A DNA stretch of 64,000 nt from Rhodobiaceae bacterium (GTDB lineage Bacteria > Pseudomonadota > Alphaproteobacteria > Rhizobiales > Tepidamorphaceae): positions 434,001 through 498,000 of the forward strand of contig JACKJK010000003.1 of the NCBI GenBank assembly GCA_020637985.1. The letters run 5' to 3'. Every line of letters begins with the position of its first letter. Positions within the stretch are counted from its first letter, which is position 1. A program made the translations under genes and the position numbers. A model generated the notes under the pieces. The model did not search any database. It was not told the origin of the DNA and worked only from the letters and a program-made list of their open reading frames with translations. This document shows positions 1-8,706 of this stretch, piece after piece.

Positions 1-1
1 A

Positions 2-304
2 TTCCCGCGCCGCGAATCCTGGTCCATCGTCTTCATTTCCACCAGCACGCGCGGTGAGGTTCTGCACCGCGTTGGCGGCGGCGAGCCGATGTGGTCGGTG
101 TTCATGCCGACGGTCCCCAACCCGACCAGCGGCTTCCTGATGTTCATGCCGCAGAAGGACGTCGTCCTGCTCGACATGACGGTTGAGGAGGCCGCCAAGT
201 TGGCGATTTCCGCAGGCCTGGTGATCCCGCCGTTCAAGGATCCCGCGGACGCCAAGGCGCATGTCGAGAAGGCCGTTGAGGCCAGGCGCGAAGGGCACGC
301 CTGA
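2..304 (+). CDS. DUF502 family membrane protein, C-terminal part (5' end outside window)
   Basis: The reading frame is open from the left edge to a TGA at 302-304, so only the last 100 residues are seen. They include a GEPMWSVFMPTVPNPTSGF stretch followed by FMPQKDV and MTVEEAAKLAISAG, which is the conserved C-terminal part of DUF502 proteins. These are small alphaproteobacterial inner-membrane proteins of unknown function whose membrane helices lie N-terminal, here missing. It converges on recG with only 6 bp between the stop codons, so no separate terminator fits between them. The family call is confident; the function is unknown. Confidence 0.8.
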   Translation, partial: FPRRESWSIVFISTSTRGEVLHRVGGGEPMWSVFMPTVPNPTSGFLMFMPQKDVVLLDMTVEEAAKLAISAGLVIPPFKDPADAKAHVEKAVEARREGHA

Positions 305-310
305 AGCCGG

Positions 311-2413
311 TCAGCCAGCCGATATGAGCCGCACCGCGTGGTCGCGGTCGAATAGATAGAGCAGGGTGCGCAGCGCTGCGCCGCGCTCGCCCTTGAGGTC
401 GGCGTCGGTCTCCATGATATAGCGCGCCTCGTCGCGCGCCATGTCCAGCATGTCGAGGTGCACCGCCGGCTGCGCCAGCCGGAAGCCGGGAAACCCGCTC
501 TGGCGTGTGCCCAGAACATCGCCGCCGCCGCGCAGCTTCAGGTCTTCCTCTGCAATACGGAAACCGTCTTCGGTCTCGCGCATGATCTCGAGGCGCGCGC
601 GCGCGGTTTCCCCCAGCGGCGGCTTGTAGACCAGCAGGCAGGACGAGGCGCGGTCGCTGCGCCCGACGCGCCCGCGCAACTGGTGTAACTGCGCCAGGCC
701 GAACCGCTCGGCATGCTCGATCACCATGACGGTCGCCTCGGGTACGTCCACGCCGACTTCGACCACGGTGGTGGCGACGAGGAGCGGCGTTCTGCCATCC
801 TGGAAAGCCGCCAGCGCGGCCTGCTTGGCGGTCAGGTCCTGGCGCCCGTGCACCATCGAGACACGGCCGGGAAAGATCGCCGACAGCGCCGCGAAGCGTT
901 CCTCGGCAGCCGCCGCATCGACGGCCTCGCTTTCCTCGACCAGCGGACACACCCAGTAGACGCGGTTGCCTGCCTGCATGGCCCGCCCGACGGCTGTCAC
1001 GACGTCGTCGATGCGCTCGTCGGGCAGGGCACGCGAGGCGATCGGCTTGCGCCCCGGCGGTTTCTCGTCGAGCTTGGAGACGTCCATGTCGCCGTAGAGG
1101 GTCAGCAGCAGCGTGCGCGGGATCGGCGTTGCGGTCATTACCAGCATGTCCGGCCTGTCGCCCTTCGCCGTCAGTGCCAGGCGTTGGTGGACACCGAAGC
1201 GGTGCTGCTCGTCGACGACGACGAGGCCGAGCGAGCGGAACGCGACATCCTGCTGGAACAGCGCGTGCGTGCCTACCGCGATGTCGATCTCGCCATTGGC
1301 GAGGCCTTCGCGCACCTTGCGACGCTCGCTCTGGCGGTCCTTGCCGGTGAGCAGCGCGACCTTCAGGCCGGCGGCGGATGCGTATTCAGACAGCGTTTTG
1401 AAATGCTGGCGCGCAAGGATTTCCGTCGGCGCCATCAACGCGGACTGCCCGCCGGATTCGGCGACCTGCGCCATGGCCAGCAGCGCCACCACCGTCTTGC
1501 CGCTGCCAACGTCGCCCTGCAGCAGCCGCACCATGCGCTCGCCGCTGGAGAGGTCGGCGCCGATTTCTGCTGCCGAGCGACGCTGCGCACCGGTCAGGGC
1601 AAAGGGCAGGGCGGTGGTGATCGCCGCCTGCAACTCGCCGGTTCCGGCTCGCGCGACACCGGACACCTTGACCGTCCTCGCGCGCACCAGCAGCAGCGCA
1701 AGTTGCCCGGCAAGCAGTTCGTCATAGGCAAGCCGCCGCCACGCAAGCCCTTCCAGCGCGGCATCCTGCGGCACCTGCGGCCGGTGCAGGCGTTGCAAAG
1801 CCTCGCCGAATGCCGGCCAGCGCATCTTCGCCATCACGTCGCGCGATTGCCATTCCGGCAGATCGGGCAAGGCGTCCAATGCGCCGTCGATGGCGCGCAC
1901 GATGGTCGCCCGCTTAAGGCCCGCGGTCAGCGGGTAGATCGGCTCGATTGGCGGTAGTTTCGCAAGGCCCGCGGCATCGACGATGCGGTCGGGATGCACC
2001 ATCTGCAGCATGTCGCCCCAGGCCTCGACCTGACCGCTCACGTAGCGCTTTTCGCCGACCGGCAACGCACGCTCCAGGTAATCGGCTCGCGCATGGAAGA
2101 ACACCAGCGTCAGGCTGCCGGTCTCGTCGTGGCACAGCACCCGGTAGGGCGCACGCCCGTGCGCCGGTGCCGGCTTGTGCCGGTCGACCGTGACCTCGAC
2201 GGTCGCCAGCGTGCCGGGCACGGCCTGGCCGATCGTCGGACGGTTGCGGCGGTCGATGAGGCCCGACGGGGGAAGCAGCAGCAGATCGAGGATGCGCGGC
2301 TCGATCCCCTCGGGCACCGGCAGCAGGCGGTTAAGCAGAGCGGCCGTCTTGGCACCGATTCCATCGAGGCCGGTGGCAGGCGCAAACAGGGGATTGAGGA
2401 CGTCGGGCCGCAT
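311..2413 (-). CDS. recG: ATP-dependent DNA helicase RecG
   Basis: A 700-residue helicase that remodels stalled replication forks and branch-migrates Holliday junctions. An N-terminal wedge/OB domain (about residues 1-250) is followed by a superfamily 2 helicase core with Walker A GDVGSGKT near residue 305, a DEQHRFGV box near 399, a TATPIPRTL motif and the C-terminal GRVGR and LRGGGDVLGTRQSGFP motifs typical of RecG. The frame extends upstream to 2602, but that part runs through an intergenic palindromic repeat and reads as non-protein. The ATG at 2413, giving MRPDVLNPLF, matches the usual length. It is divergent from sdhE and mfd, a common alphaproteobacterial arrangement. Confidence 0.95.
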   Translation of the reverse strand: MRPDVLNPLFAPATGLDGIGAKTAALLNRLLPVPEGIEPRILDLLLLPPSGLIDRRNRPTIGQAVPGTLATVEVTVDRHKPAPAHGRAPYRVLCHDETGSLTLVFFHARADYLERALPVGEKRYVSGQVEAWGDMLQMVHPDRIVDAAGLAKLPPIEPIYPLTAGLKRATIVRAIDGALDALPDLPEWQSRDVMAKMRWPAFGEALQRLHRPQVPQDAALEGLAWRRLAYDELLAGQLALLLVRARTVKVSGVARAGTGELQAAITTALPFALTGAQRRSAAEIGADLSSGERMVRLLQGDVGSGKTVVALLAMAQVAESGGQSALMAPTEILARQHFKTLSEYASAAGLKVALLTGKDRQSERRKVREGLANGEIDIAVGTHALFQQDVAFRSLGLVVVDEQHRFGVHQRLALTAKGDRPDMLVMTATPIPRTLLLTLYGDMDVSKLDEKPPGRKPIASRALPDERIDDVVTAVGRAMQAGNRVYWVCPLVEESEAVDAAAAEERFAALSAIFPGRVSMVHGRQDLTAKQAALAAFQDGRTPLLVATTVVEVGVDVPEATVMVIEHAERFGLAQLHQLRGRVGRSDRASSCLLVYKPPLGETARARLEIMRETEDGFRIAEEDLKLRGGGDVLGTRQSGFPGFRLAQPAVHLDMLDMARDEARYIMETDADLKGERGAALRTLLYLFDRDHAVRLISAG

Positions 2414-2533
2414 GACGAGGCCTTTGTAGCGCGGCGCGCGCGATCCCGCAGCAGTCGATCGGCAAAAACCCGCGCTTCTACCCGATGCACACTGGCGGTT
2501 TCCGTCGTGCAGGTCTATCTGTCTGCGACGCAC

Positions 2534-2635
2534 AGAGCAATTGCAGGAAAAGTGCGTGCGGTTTTCCGTCCGCAATTGCGTGAAAATAAAGGCTTGGAGC
2601 ATTTTCGCTATTCAAGAGAAAACGAAAATGCTCTG
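2534..2635. repeat. Intergenic palindromic repeat element (Rhizobiales type)
   Basis: About 100 bp made of nested inverted repeats: GCAATTGC at 2537-2544 and again at 2572-2579, flanking GGAAAA and TTTTCC arms. After a short AT-rich spacer comes an 11-bp perfect inverted repeat, GAGCATTTTCG at 2597-2607 and its complement at 2623-2633. The pattern (AATTGC, GGAAAA, TTTTCC, AATTGCGTGAAAA, then a GAGCATTTTC hairpin) resembles an intergenic element I recall as repeated in Rhizobiales genomes. No second copy was noticed in this window. It ends 24 bp before sdhE and could form an RNA hairpin in its 5' leader. Confidence 0.65.
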
Positions 2636-2658
2636 GCGGCCCACGGATTTGCGCGACG

Positions 2659-2952
2659 ATGACCGGCACCACCTTGTCCAGCGAAAACCTCGATCCGCGG
2701 CGCCGGCGTATCCTGTTCCGGGCGTGGCGGCGCGGAACGCGCGAGATGGACCTCGTAATGGGGCGTTTCGCCGATCAACACCTGCCAGCAATCGACGGGC
2801 GCGACCTCGACGACCTCGAGGCGCTGATCGACGTCGCCGACGCCGACCTCTTCAACTGGATCACCGGCGAAAAGCCGGTGCCGGAAGCCTACGACACGCC
2901 GGTGTTCCGCGCCCTCAGGGCGTTCAGCCATTCCCAGACCCCGGCGCGATGA
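2659..2952 (+). CDS. sdhE: FAD assembly factor SdhE (succinate dehydrogenase assembly factor 2)
   Basis: A 97-residue cytoplasmic protein that promotes covalent flavinylation of the succinate dehydrogenase flavoprotein subunit. The signature RGxxE motif is present as RGTRE at residues 25-29, within the RRRILFRAWRRGTREMD block, and the acidic DLFNWITG segment follows. Length and composition fit the family (Pfam Sdh5, formerly DUF339/YgfY). It starts at an ATG and is followed after 31 bp by mfd on the same strand, so the two are probably cotranscribed. The recG/sdhE/mfd neighbourhood is recurrent in alphaproteobacteria. Confidence 0.93.
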   Translation: MTGTTLSSENLDPRRRRILFRAWRRGTREMDLVMGRFADQHLPAIDGRDLDDLEALIDVADADLFNWITGEKPVPEAYDTPVFRALRAFSHSQTPAR

Positions 2953-2983
2953 CGCCAGACGGATCGCCACGGACCACGACACG

Positions 2984-5900
2984 ATGACCGCAGCCGCGCC
3001 CCGCCCCGCCGGGACAGCCCCCGATTTCCGTATCGCCGCCGGTCCTGGCGAAACGATCGTAGCCGGAGTGCCGGAAGGCTACGACGCGCTCATTGTCTCG
3101 GACGTTGCACGCCAGGCAGCGAGGGATGCTGCGGACCGGCCAGTCGATACGCTGTTCATCGCCCGTGATGCTCCGCGCCTGTCGGCATTTGTCGAGACGA
3201 TGGGATTCTTCGCTCCCGATGTTGAGGTTCTCGCCCTGCCGGGCTGGGATTGCCTGCCATACGACCGGGTGTCGCCGTCGCCGCCGGTGCTGTCGCAGCG
3301 CCTCGCCACCATGTCGCGGCTGCTGGCGCCGCGCACTGCGGGCCGCCCCGTCGTCCTCGCGGCGACCGTCGGCGCCGTCATGCAGCGCATGATCCCGCGC
3401 GAACGCATGAGCGGCGCGGCGCTGAGCGTGAAGCCGGGGCAGGTCGGCGACCTGGCGCAGATCATCGCGTGGCTGGAATCCAACGGCTACATGCGCACGG
3501 GCACCGTGCGCGAAAGTGGCGAGTATGCCGTGCGCGGCGGCATCCTCGACCTCTACGCGCCGGGCTCCGACGCGCCCATGCGTCTCGACTTCTTCGGCGA
3601 CACGCTGGAAACCGTCCGCGCCTTCGATCCGGAGACCCAGCGCACGACGGCGCAGGCGCGGACACTCGACCTCGTTCCGCTGAGCGAGGTCCTGCTGACG
3701 CCCGAGACGATCAGCACCTTCCGCGCCGGCTATCGCGCCGCCTTCGGCGCGACGTCGTCTGGCGACGCGGTCTACGAGGCGATTTCCGCCGGCCGCCGCC
3801 ACCAGGGCATGGAGCACTGGCTGGCGCTGTTCTATTCGCGCCTGGAAAGCGTGTTCGACTACGCCTGCTCCGCGCCGGTGTGCCTCGACCCGCTCGTGCG
3901 CGAAGCCTTCGGCGAACGTCACGCCCAGGTCAGCGACCATTTCTCGGCCCGCAAGGCCGCGCTCGCCGAAGGAAGCCGCCACGATTCCGCTCCCTACCGG
4001 CCGCTGGAGCCGGACCTGATCTATCTCGCCCCCGGTGACTGGGATGGCGAACTCGCCGCGCGGCGGGTCGTGTCGCTCAGTCCCTATCGAGTCCCGCAAG
4101 GCGAAGCGGCCGTTGCTCTCGTCGATGCCGGTGCGAGGAAAGGGCGCGATTTCGCCCCCGAACGCCAGAGCGAGAGCGGCAACGTCTTCGACGCGCTGGT
4201 TGGTCACCTGCGCGCCCTGACGAAACGCGGGGTCAAGCCGGCGATTGCCTGCTGGAGCGAGGGCTCGCGCCAGCGCATGACCGACATGCTGCACGGCCAC
4301 GGCTGGGAACGGCTGCGCGAGGTGGCAAGCTTCGCCGAAATCGCAACGCTGGAGCCGGGCGAGACGGCGCTCATCGTGCTCGGGCTCGAGGCCGGTTTCG
4401 AGACCGATGCCTTCGCCATCGTCGGCGAACAGGACATTCTCGGCGACCGCTATTCGCGCCCGCGCAAGCGCGCCCGCTCCGGCGCCGACGTTCTCACCGA
4501 GGCGTCGAGCCTGACGCCCGGCGACTTCGTCGTCCACGTCGATCACGGCATTGGCCGTTTTATCGGCCTGCGCACGATCACCGCGGCCGGCGCGCCGCAC
4601 GACTGTGTTGAGCTGCACTACGCCAACGACGACAAGCTGTTCCTGCCAGTGGAGAACATCGAGCTTCTGACGCGCTACGGCGCGGAAGAGGCGAACGTGC
4701 AGCTCGACCGACTCGGCAGCACCGGCTGGCAGGCGCGCAAGTCGCGCCTCAAGGAACGCATCCGCGAGATGGCCAAGCGGCTGATCGAGGTCGCCGCGGC
4801 CCGCGCCATGCGCGAGGGGACCCGGCTCGAACGCCCCGAAGGCCTCTACGACGAGTTCGCCGCCCGCTTTCCCTATGCCGAGACCGACGACCAGCTGCAG
4901 GCGATCGACGCCGTGCTGGGGGATCTTGCCAGCGGCCGCCCGATGGATCGCCTCGTGTGCGGCGATGTCGGCTTCGGCAAGACCGAAGTCGCCCTGCGCG
5001 CCGCCTTCGTTGCCGCCGCCAACGGCAAGCAGGTTGCCGTCGTCGTACCCACGACCCTGCTGGCGCGCCAGCACTACAAGACATTCCGCGAGCGCATGAC
5101 CGGGTTCGCGCTGAATGTCGCGCATGCCTCCCGCCTTGCCGGCACGAAGGAGCTGGCGCAGGCCAAGGCCGGCCTCAAGGACGGCTCGGTGGACATCGTC
5201 GTGGGCACCCACGCGCTGCTCGGCAAGTCGATCGACTTCAAGGACCTGGGTCTGCTCATCATCGACGAGGAGCAGCACTTCGGTGTCCAGCACAAGGAGC
5301 GCATCAAGCAGCTTCGCGCCGATGTGCACGTGCTGACGCTTTCGGCAACGCCGATCCCGCGGACGTTGCAGCTTGCCATGACGGGCCTGCGCGAACTGTC
5401 GATGATCGCCACGCCGCCGGTCGACCGGCTGGCCGTGCGCACCTACATCAGCCCCTTCGATCCGGTCATCCTTCGCGAGGCGCTGCTGCGCGAGCGCTAC
5501 CGCGGCGGCCAGACCTTCTTCGTGTGCCCGCGCATTGCCGACATCGAGGATTGCGCCGCCTTCCTGCGCGACAGCGTGCCCGAACTGCGCATTGCCGTTG
5601 CTCACGGCCAGTTGACGCCGACCGAACTCGACGACGTCATGTCCGCCTTCTACGACGGCAAGTACGACGTGCTGCTGTCCACCGCGATCGTCGAATCCGG
5701 GCTCGACATCCCGACCGCCAACACCCTGATCGTCTACCGCGCCGACATGTTCGGCCTTGCCCAGCTCTACCAGCTGCGCGGCCGCGTCGGCCGCTCCAAG
5801 GTGCGCGCCTTCGCCTATTTCACCACGCCGGCCAACCGCATGCTGACGCCGCAGGCCGAAAAGCGGCTCAAGGTGCTGGCGTCGCTCGATGGTCTCGGCG

Positions 5901-6523
5901 CCGGGTTCATGCTGGCGAGCCACGACCTCGACCTGCGTGGCGCCGGCAACCTGCTCGGCGAGGAGCAGTCCGGCCACATCAAGGAAGTCGGCTACGAGCT
6001 TTATCAGTCGATGCTGGAGGAGGCGGTCGCGGCCTTGCGCAGCGGCGACGCCTCGCTCGCCGAGGACCACTGGTCGCCGCAGATCGCCGTCGGCGCCCCG
6101 GTGCTGATCCCCGAGCACTACGTCCCCGACCTCGATGTCCGTCTCCAGCTTTACCGCCGGCTGTCGCAGTTCGAGAGCGACACCGAGATCGAGGGCTTCG
6201 GCGCCGAGCTCGCTGACCGGTTCGGCCGCACGCCCGAGGAGGTCGACGACCTGCTAGAGGTCGTGCGCATCAAGCTGCTGTGCCGCCGCGCCGGCATCGA
6301 CAAGGTCGACACCGGGCCTAAGGGCATCGTGCTGTCGTTCCGCGACAACCGTTTCGCCAATCCCGTCGGTCTCGTCGAGTTCGTCGGCCGTGAAGGCCGG
6401 CTCGCCAAGGTGCGGCCCGATCATACCGTCGTCCTGAAGCGTGACTGGCCAACCGCGCGCGAACGCTTGCAGGGAACGCGGCGGCTGCTTGCCGAACTGG
6501 CCGCAATCGCGGAAGCCGCCTGA
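2984..6523 (+). CDS. mfd: Transcription-repair coupling factor Mfd
   Basis: A 1179-residue SF2 translocase that removes RNA polymerase stalled at DNA lesions and recruits UvrA. Visible in order are an N-terminal UvrB-homology region (WDCLPYDRVSP near residue 87), the RNA polymerase-interacting CarD-like domain (DFVVHVDHGIGRF near 510-525), a RecG-like helicase core with Walker A GDVGFGKTE near 662 and DEEQHFGV near 761, the GRVGRS motif, and the C-terminal TRCF domain (LIPEHYVPDLDVRLQLYRRL). The length is normal for Mfd. A 1064-residue antisense frame on the opposite strand is a codon-bias shadow. Confidence 0.97.
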   Translation: MTAAAPRPAGTAPDFRIAAGPGETIVAGVPEGYDALIVSDVARQAARDAADRPVDTLFIARDAPRLSAFVETMGFFAPDVEVLALPGWDCLPYDRVSPSPPVLSQRLATMSRLLAPRTAGRPVVLAATVGAVMQRMIPRERMSGAALSVKPGQVGDLAQIIAWLESNGYMRTGTVRESGEYAVRGGILDLYAPGSDAPMRLDFFGDTLETVRAFDPETQRTTAQARTLDLVPLSEVLLTPETISTFRAGYRAAFGATSSGDAVYEAISAGRRHQGMEHWLALFYSRLESVFDYACSAPVCLDPLVREAFGERHAQVSDHFSARKAALAEGSRHDSAPYRPLEPDLIYLAPGDWDGELAARRVVSLSPYRVPQGEAAVALVDAGARKGRDFAPERQSESGNVFDALVGHLRALTKRGVKPAIACWSEGSRQRMTDMLHGHGWERLREVASFAEIATLEPGETALIVLGLEAGFETDAFAIVGEQDILGDRYSRPRKRARSGADVLTEASSLTPGDFVVHVDHGIGRFIGLRTITAAGAPHDCVELHYANDDKLFLPVENIELLTRYGAEEANVQLDRLGSTGWQARKSRLKERIREMAKRLIEVAAARAMREGTRLERPEGLYDEFAARFPYAETDDQLQAIDAVLGDLASGRPMDRLVCGDVGFGKTEVALRAAFVAAANGKQVAVVVPTTLLARQHYKTFRERMTGFALNVAHASRLAGTKELAQAKAGLKDGSVDIVVGTHALLGKSIDFKDLGLLIIDEEQHFGVQHKERIKQLRADVHVLTLSATPIPRTLQLAMTGLRELSMIATPPVDRLAVRTYISPFDPVILREALLRERYRGGQTFFVCPRIADIEDCAAFLRDSVPELRIAVAHGQLTPTELDDVMSAFYDGKYDVLLSTAIVESGLDIPTANTLIVYRADMFGLAQLYQLRGRVGRSKVRAFAYFTTPANRMLTPQAEKRLKVLASLDGLGAGFMLASHDLDLRGAGNLLGEEQSGHIKEVGYELYQSMLEEAVAALRSGDASLAEDHWSPQIAVGAPVLIPEHYVPDLDVRLQLYRRLSQFESDTEIEGFGAELADRFGRTPEEVDDLLEVVRIKLLCRRAGIDKVDTGPKGIVLSFRDNRFANPVGLVEFVGREGRLAKVRPDHTVVLKRDWPTARERLQGTRRLLAELAAIAEAA

Positions 6524-6526
6524 GGC

Positions 6527-7186
6527 TCAATCGTCTTCGGGGTCTTCGCCGCTCGAAGAGAGCACCTTGTCGATTGCCTCGACGAGAATTTCAGAGGCCT
6601 GCGCCCCCATCACGGCGAGGCGCGCACCGATGATGAAGCAGGGGACGCCATCGACGCCGATCTGGCGCGCCTGGTCGATTTCCGCGTTGACGGCCTCGAT
6701 ATCCGCCTCGCCGGCCAGCAACTCGCGGACGAGTTCGCTGTCCATTCCCGCCGCCGTCGCGATATCGCCCAGCGTCACCGGATCCTCGACATCGCCGCCC
6801 TCGATGAAATAGGTGCGGAACAGGCCTTCGACGACGCTATCCTGCGCGTTCTGGCCATACGACCAGCGGATCAGGCGATGCGCGTCGGTGGTGTTGGGCG
6901 AGCGGCGGATGGCGTCGAAGTGGAAATCGAGCCCGGCTTGCGCGCCGGCCTCGGCGACCTGCGCATAGATGCCGGCAGCGCGTTCCGCTCCGCCGAACTT
7001 GTTTTCCAGGTAGCTCTGCCGGTCGACGCCGCCCCTGGGGATTGTCGGATCGAGCTTGTAGGCCCGCCAGCGCACGTCGATCTCGACTTCGGGCCTCAGC
7101 GCCAGCGCGCCTTCCAGCCGACGCTTGCCGATATAGCACCATGGGCACATGACGTCCGATACGACGTCGATCGTCAGCGGCTGCAT
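6527..7186 (-). CDS. DsbA-family oxidoreductase, FrnE/HCCA-isomerase-like
   Basis: A 219-residue thioredoxin-fold protein with a CPWC redox motif at residues 14-17 (DVMCPWCYIGKRR) and the FrnE-type motif GVDGVPCFII near the C-terminus, with its cis-proline. FrnE-like proteins are cytoplasmic DsbA relatives; no signal peptide is seen here. The ATG at 7186 is preceded by a GAGGAG ribosome site and is preferred over the start 15 bp upstream. The stop lies 3 bp from that of the convergent mfd. The substrate is unknown; an isomerase role cannot be excluded, but the CxxC favours a redox role. Confidence 0.85.
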   Translation of the reverse strand: MQPLTIDVVSDVMCPWCYIGKRRLEGALALRPEVEIDVRWRAYKLDPTIPRGGVDRQSYLENKFGGAERAAGIYAQVAEAGAQAGLDFHFDAIRRSPNTTDAHRLIRWSYGQNAQDSVVEGLFRTYFIEGGDVEDPVTLGDIATAAGMDSELVRELLAGEADIEAVNAEIDQARQIGVDGVPCFIIGARLAVMGAQASEILVEAIDKVLSSSGEDPEDD

Positions 7187-7252
7187 GCTGGCTCCTCGCA
7201 TCGTTGTTCAAGCTTTTCGACAGACAACGACGATCAGCGCACGGGCGTCAAG

Positions 7253-8551
7253 TCAACCAAGCTGGTCGAGCGCGCGCGCCAGTAGGCTTTCTGCGGTATC
7301 CCCGGCCTGGTATCCCGCCAGCGAATAGCAGACATCGGCGACCAGGGGTTCGCCGTCAGGGGCGATCCCGAAATCGGTCGCGCCGACAACGCGCGCCAGG
7401 CGGTCCTTGACGGTCGCGGCGACCGCCAGATCGGTGCCGGGCAGGATCAGCAGGAAGAACTCTGGTCCGATCCGCGCGCCCATGTCCTCGCCGCGCACCA
7501 TCCGGGCAAGCGCGCTGCCGAACGCCTTCGCCACCGGCACGGCGGATGCGCCGCGCGCCGCGATGGCAACCAGCGACAGCGCGTCGCCGTGCCTGTCGCA
7601 CCCCTCTACCAGCGTCACCAGGTGCGCGAGCGCGAAATCCCGCGAGGCGAGGGGGCATTCCGCGTCCCGCGGAATGTGGTCGGTGTTTCGAAACACCTCG
7701 TCGATGGCGCGCGCGTAGCGGTGTTCCCGGATCAGCAGGTGCAACCGTGTCACGAGACGGGAATCCTCGGAATCGAGCCGAACCACGTCGCTCGCGCCGG
7801 CCTCGTGGAAGGCGGTCGCCGGCGTGTCCGGCGTAACGATCACGACAACGGGAAGCGATGTCCACGTCGCGATCCGCCGCAGCGTTTCCAGGGTTTCAAG
7901 CGCGCGCTCGGCATCTTCCGTCGCATCTATGACGACGGAATCGACGTTCTCGCGTTGCAGGATGTCGAGCACCAGGTTGGTCGACGGAGCCCCCAGGAAG
8001 CGCGCGTCGCCACCATAGGCGCTCTGCGCCTTGAGTGCCCCGCGTCCGACACCGGCGATAAGCAGGCAGGGGCGTTCGATGAATGCCGGCGGCGATACTT
8101 CGAAGTCGGCCCTGCGTCCCATCCGCCGCAGGGTCTCTGCGCGATGGTTGACCTCGCTTCGCATCACGGCGAGCCGCGCCACGGCCTTGATCCGGTGGTC
8201 GAGTTCCGCCGGAAGGGCCGCGTCGCTGAGGTGGTCGACAAGCAATGCCGCGTCCTCGGGTACCAGCCCGGTGACGTCATTGCCGAGAACGATGAATGGC
8301 AGTTCCCGCCAAAGGTCGGTGCCGCGCACCGCATCGGCCAGCATCGCGATGTTGTCGTTGGCAGGCGCCTCTCCGGTGACGATCCCGTCGAAAAGCACGA
8401 CATCGGGCCTGCGTGAGGCGAGCAATTCGGCAAGCGCGGTTTCGCTCGTCGAGGCGGTTGTCTCGAAACCGCGCGAGCGAAGCACTTGCGCCGTGTTCGT
8501 CGCATCGTCGATGGAATCGCCCACGACCAGAACGCGCGCCGCCCTCTGCAT
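7253..8551 (-). CDS. PleD-like response regulator with two receiver-like domains and a degenerate GGDEF domain
   Basis: A 432-residue protein laid out like Caulobacter PleD. The first receiver (about 1-125) has an acidic pair at D12 and D15-D16 and a phosphoacceptor-like aspartate at D55 (VVLFDG). A second receiver-like domain spans about 158-285 and a GGDEF-fold domain about 300-432. Alignment by eye places PleD's GGEEF over GPEFF at 362-366, so the catalytic glycine and one acidic residue are lost. The c-di-GMP inhibitory-site motif RxxD is kept as RGED at 353-356, with the usual five-residue spacing. It is therefore probably not a cyclase and may be a c-di-GMP sensor. The ATG at 8551 is chosen because the upstream frame reads as non-protein. 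Confidence 0.75.
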   Translation of the reverse strand: MQRAARVLVVGDSIDDATNTAQVLRSRGFETTASTSETALAELLASRRPDVVLFDGIVTGEAPANDNIAMLADAVRGTDLWRELPFIVLGNDVTGLVPEDAALLVDHLSDAALPAELDHRIKAVARLAVMRSEVNHRAETLRRMGRRADFEVSPPAFIERPCLLIAGVGRGALKAQSAYGGDARFLGAPSTNLVLDILQRENVDSVVIDATEDAERALETLETLRRIATWTSLPVVVIVTPDTPATAFHEAGASDVVRLDSEDSRLVTRLHLLIREHRYARAIDEVFRNTDHIPRDAECPLASRDFALAHLVTLVEGCDRHGDALSLVAIAARGASAVPVAKAFGSALARMVRGEDMGARIGPEFFLLILPGTDLAVAATVKDRLARVVGATDFGIAPDGEPLVADVCYSLAGYQAGDTAESLLARALDQLG

Positions 8552-8706
8552 CCCGATTGTGCTCCCTGTCTGTCCCCCGTTCGGCGGCACTATGCGCCGA
8601 TTCGAGGGCAACGATGCAGTGACTGGCACCCAGGCATGCAATAAATCGGCGGTTCACTGCCGAAGGGCGGGTTCCGCATTGCCCGGAGTCTGCGTCGCAC
8701 CCGCGT

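Noticed and set aside
2924..6118. 1064-codon open frame on the minus strand opposite mfd
   Set aside because: It mirrors mfd codon structure, has low-complexity His/Arg/Gly/Ala-rich translation and no recognisable domains; a GC-rich antisense shadow.
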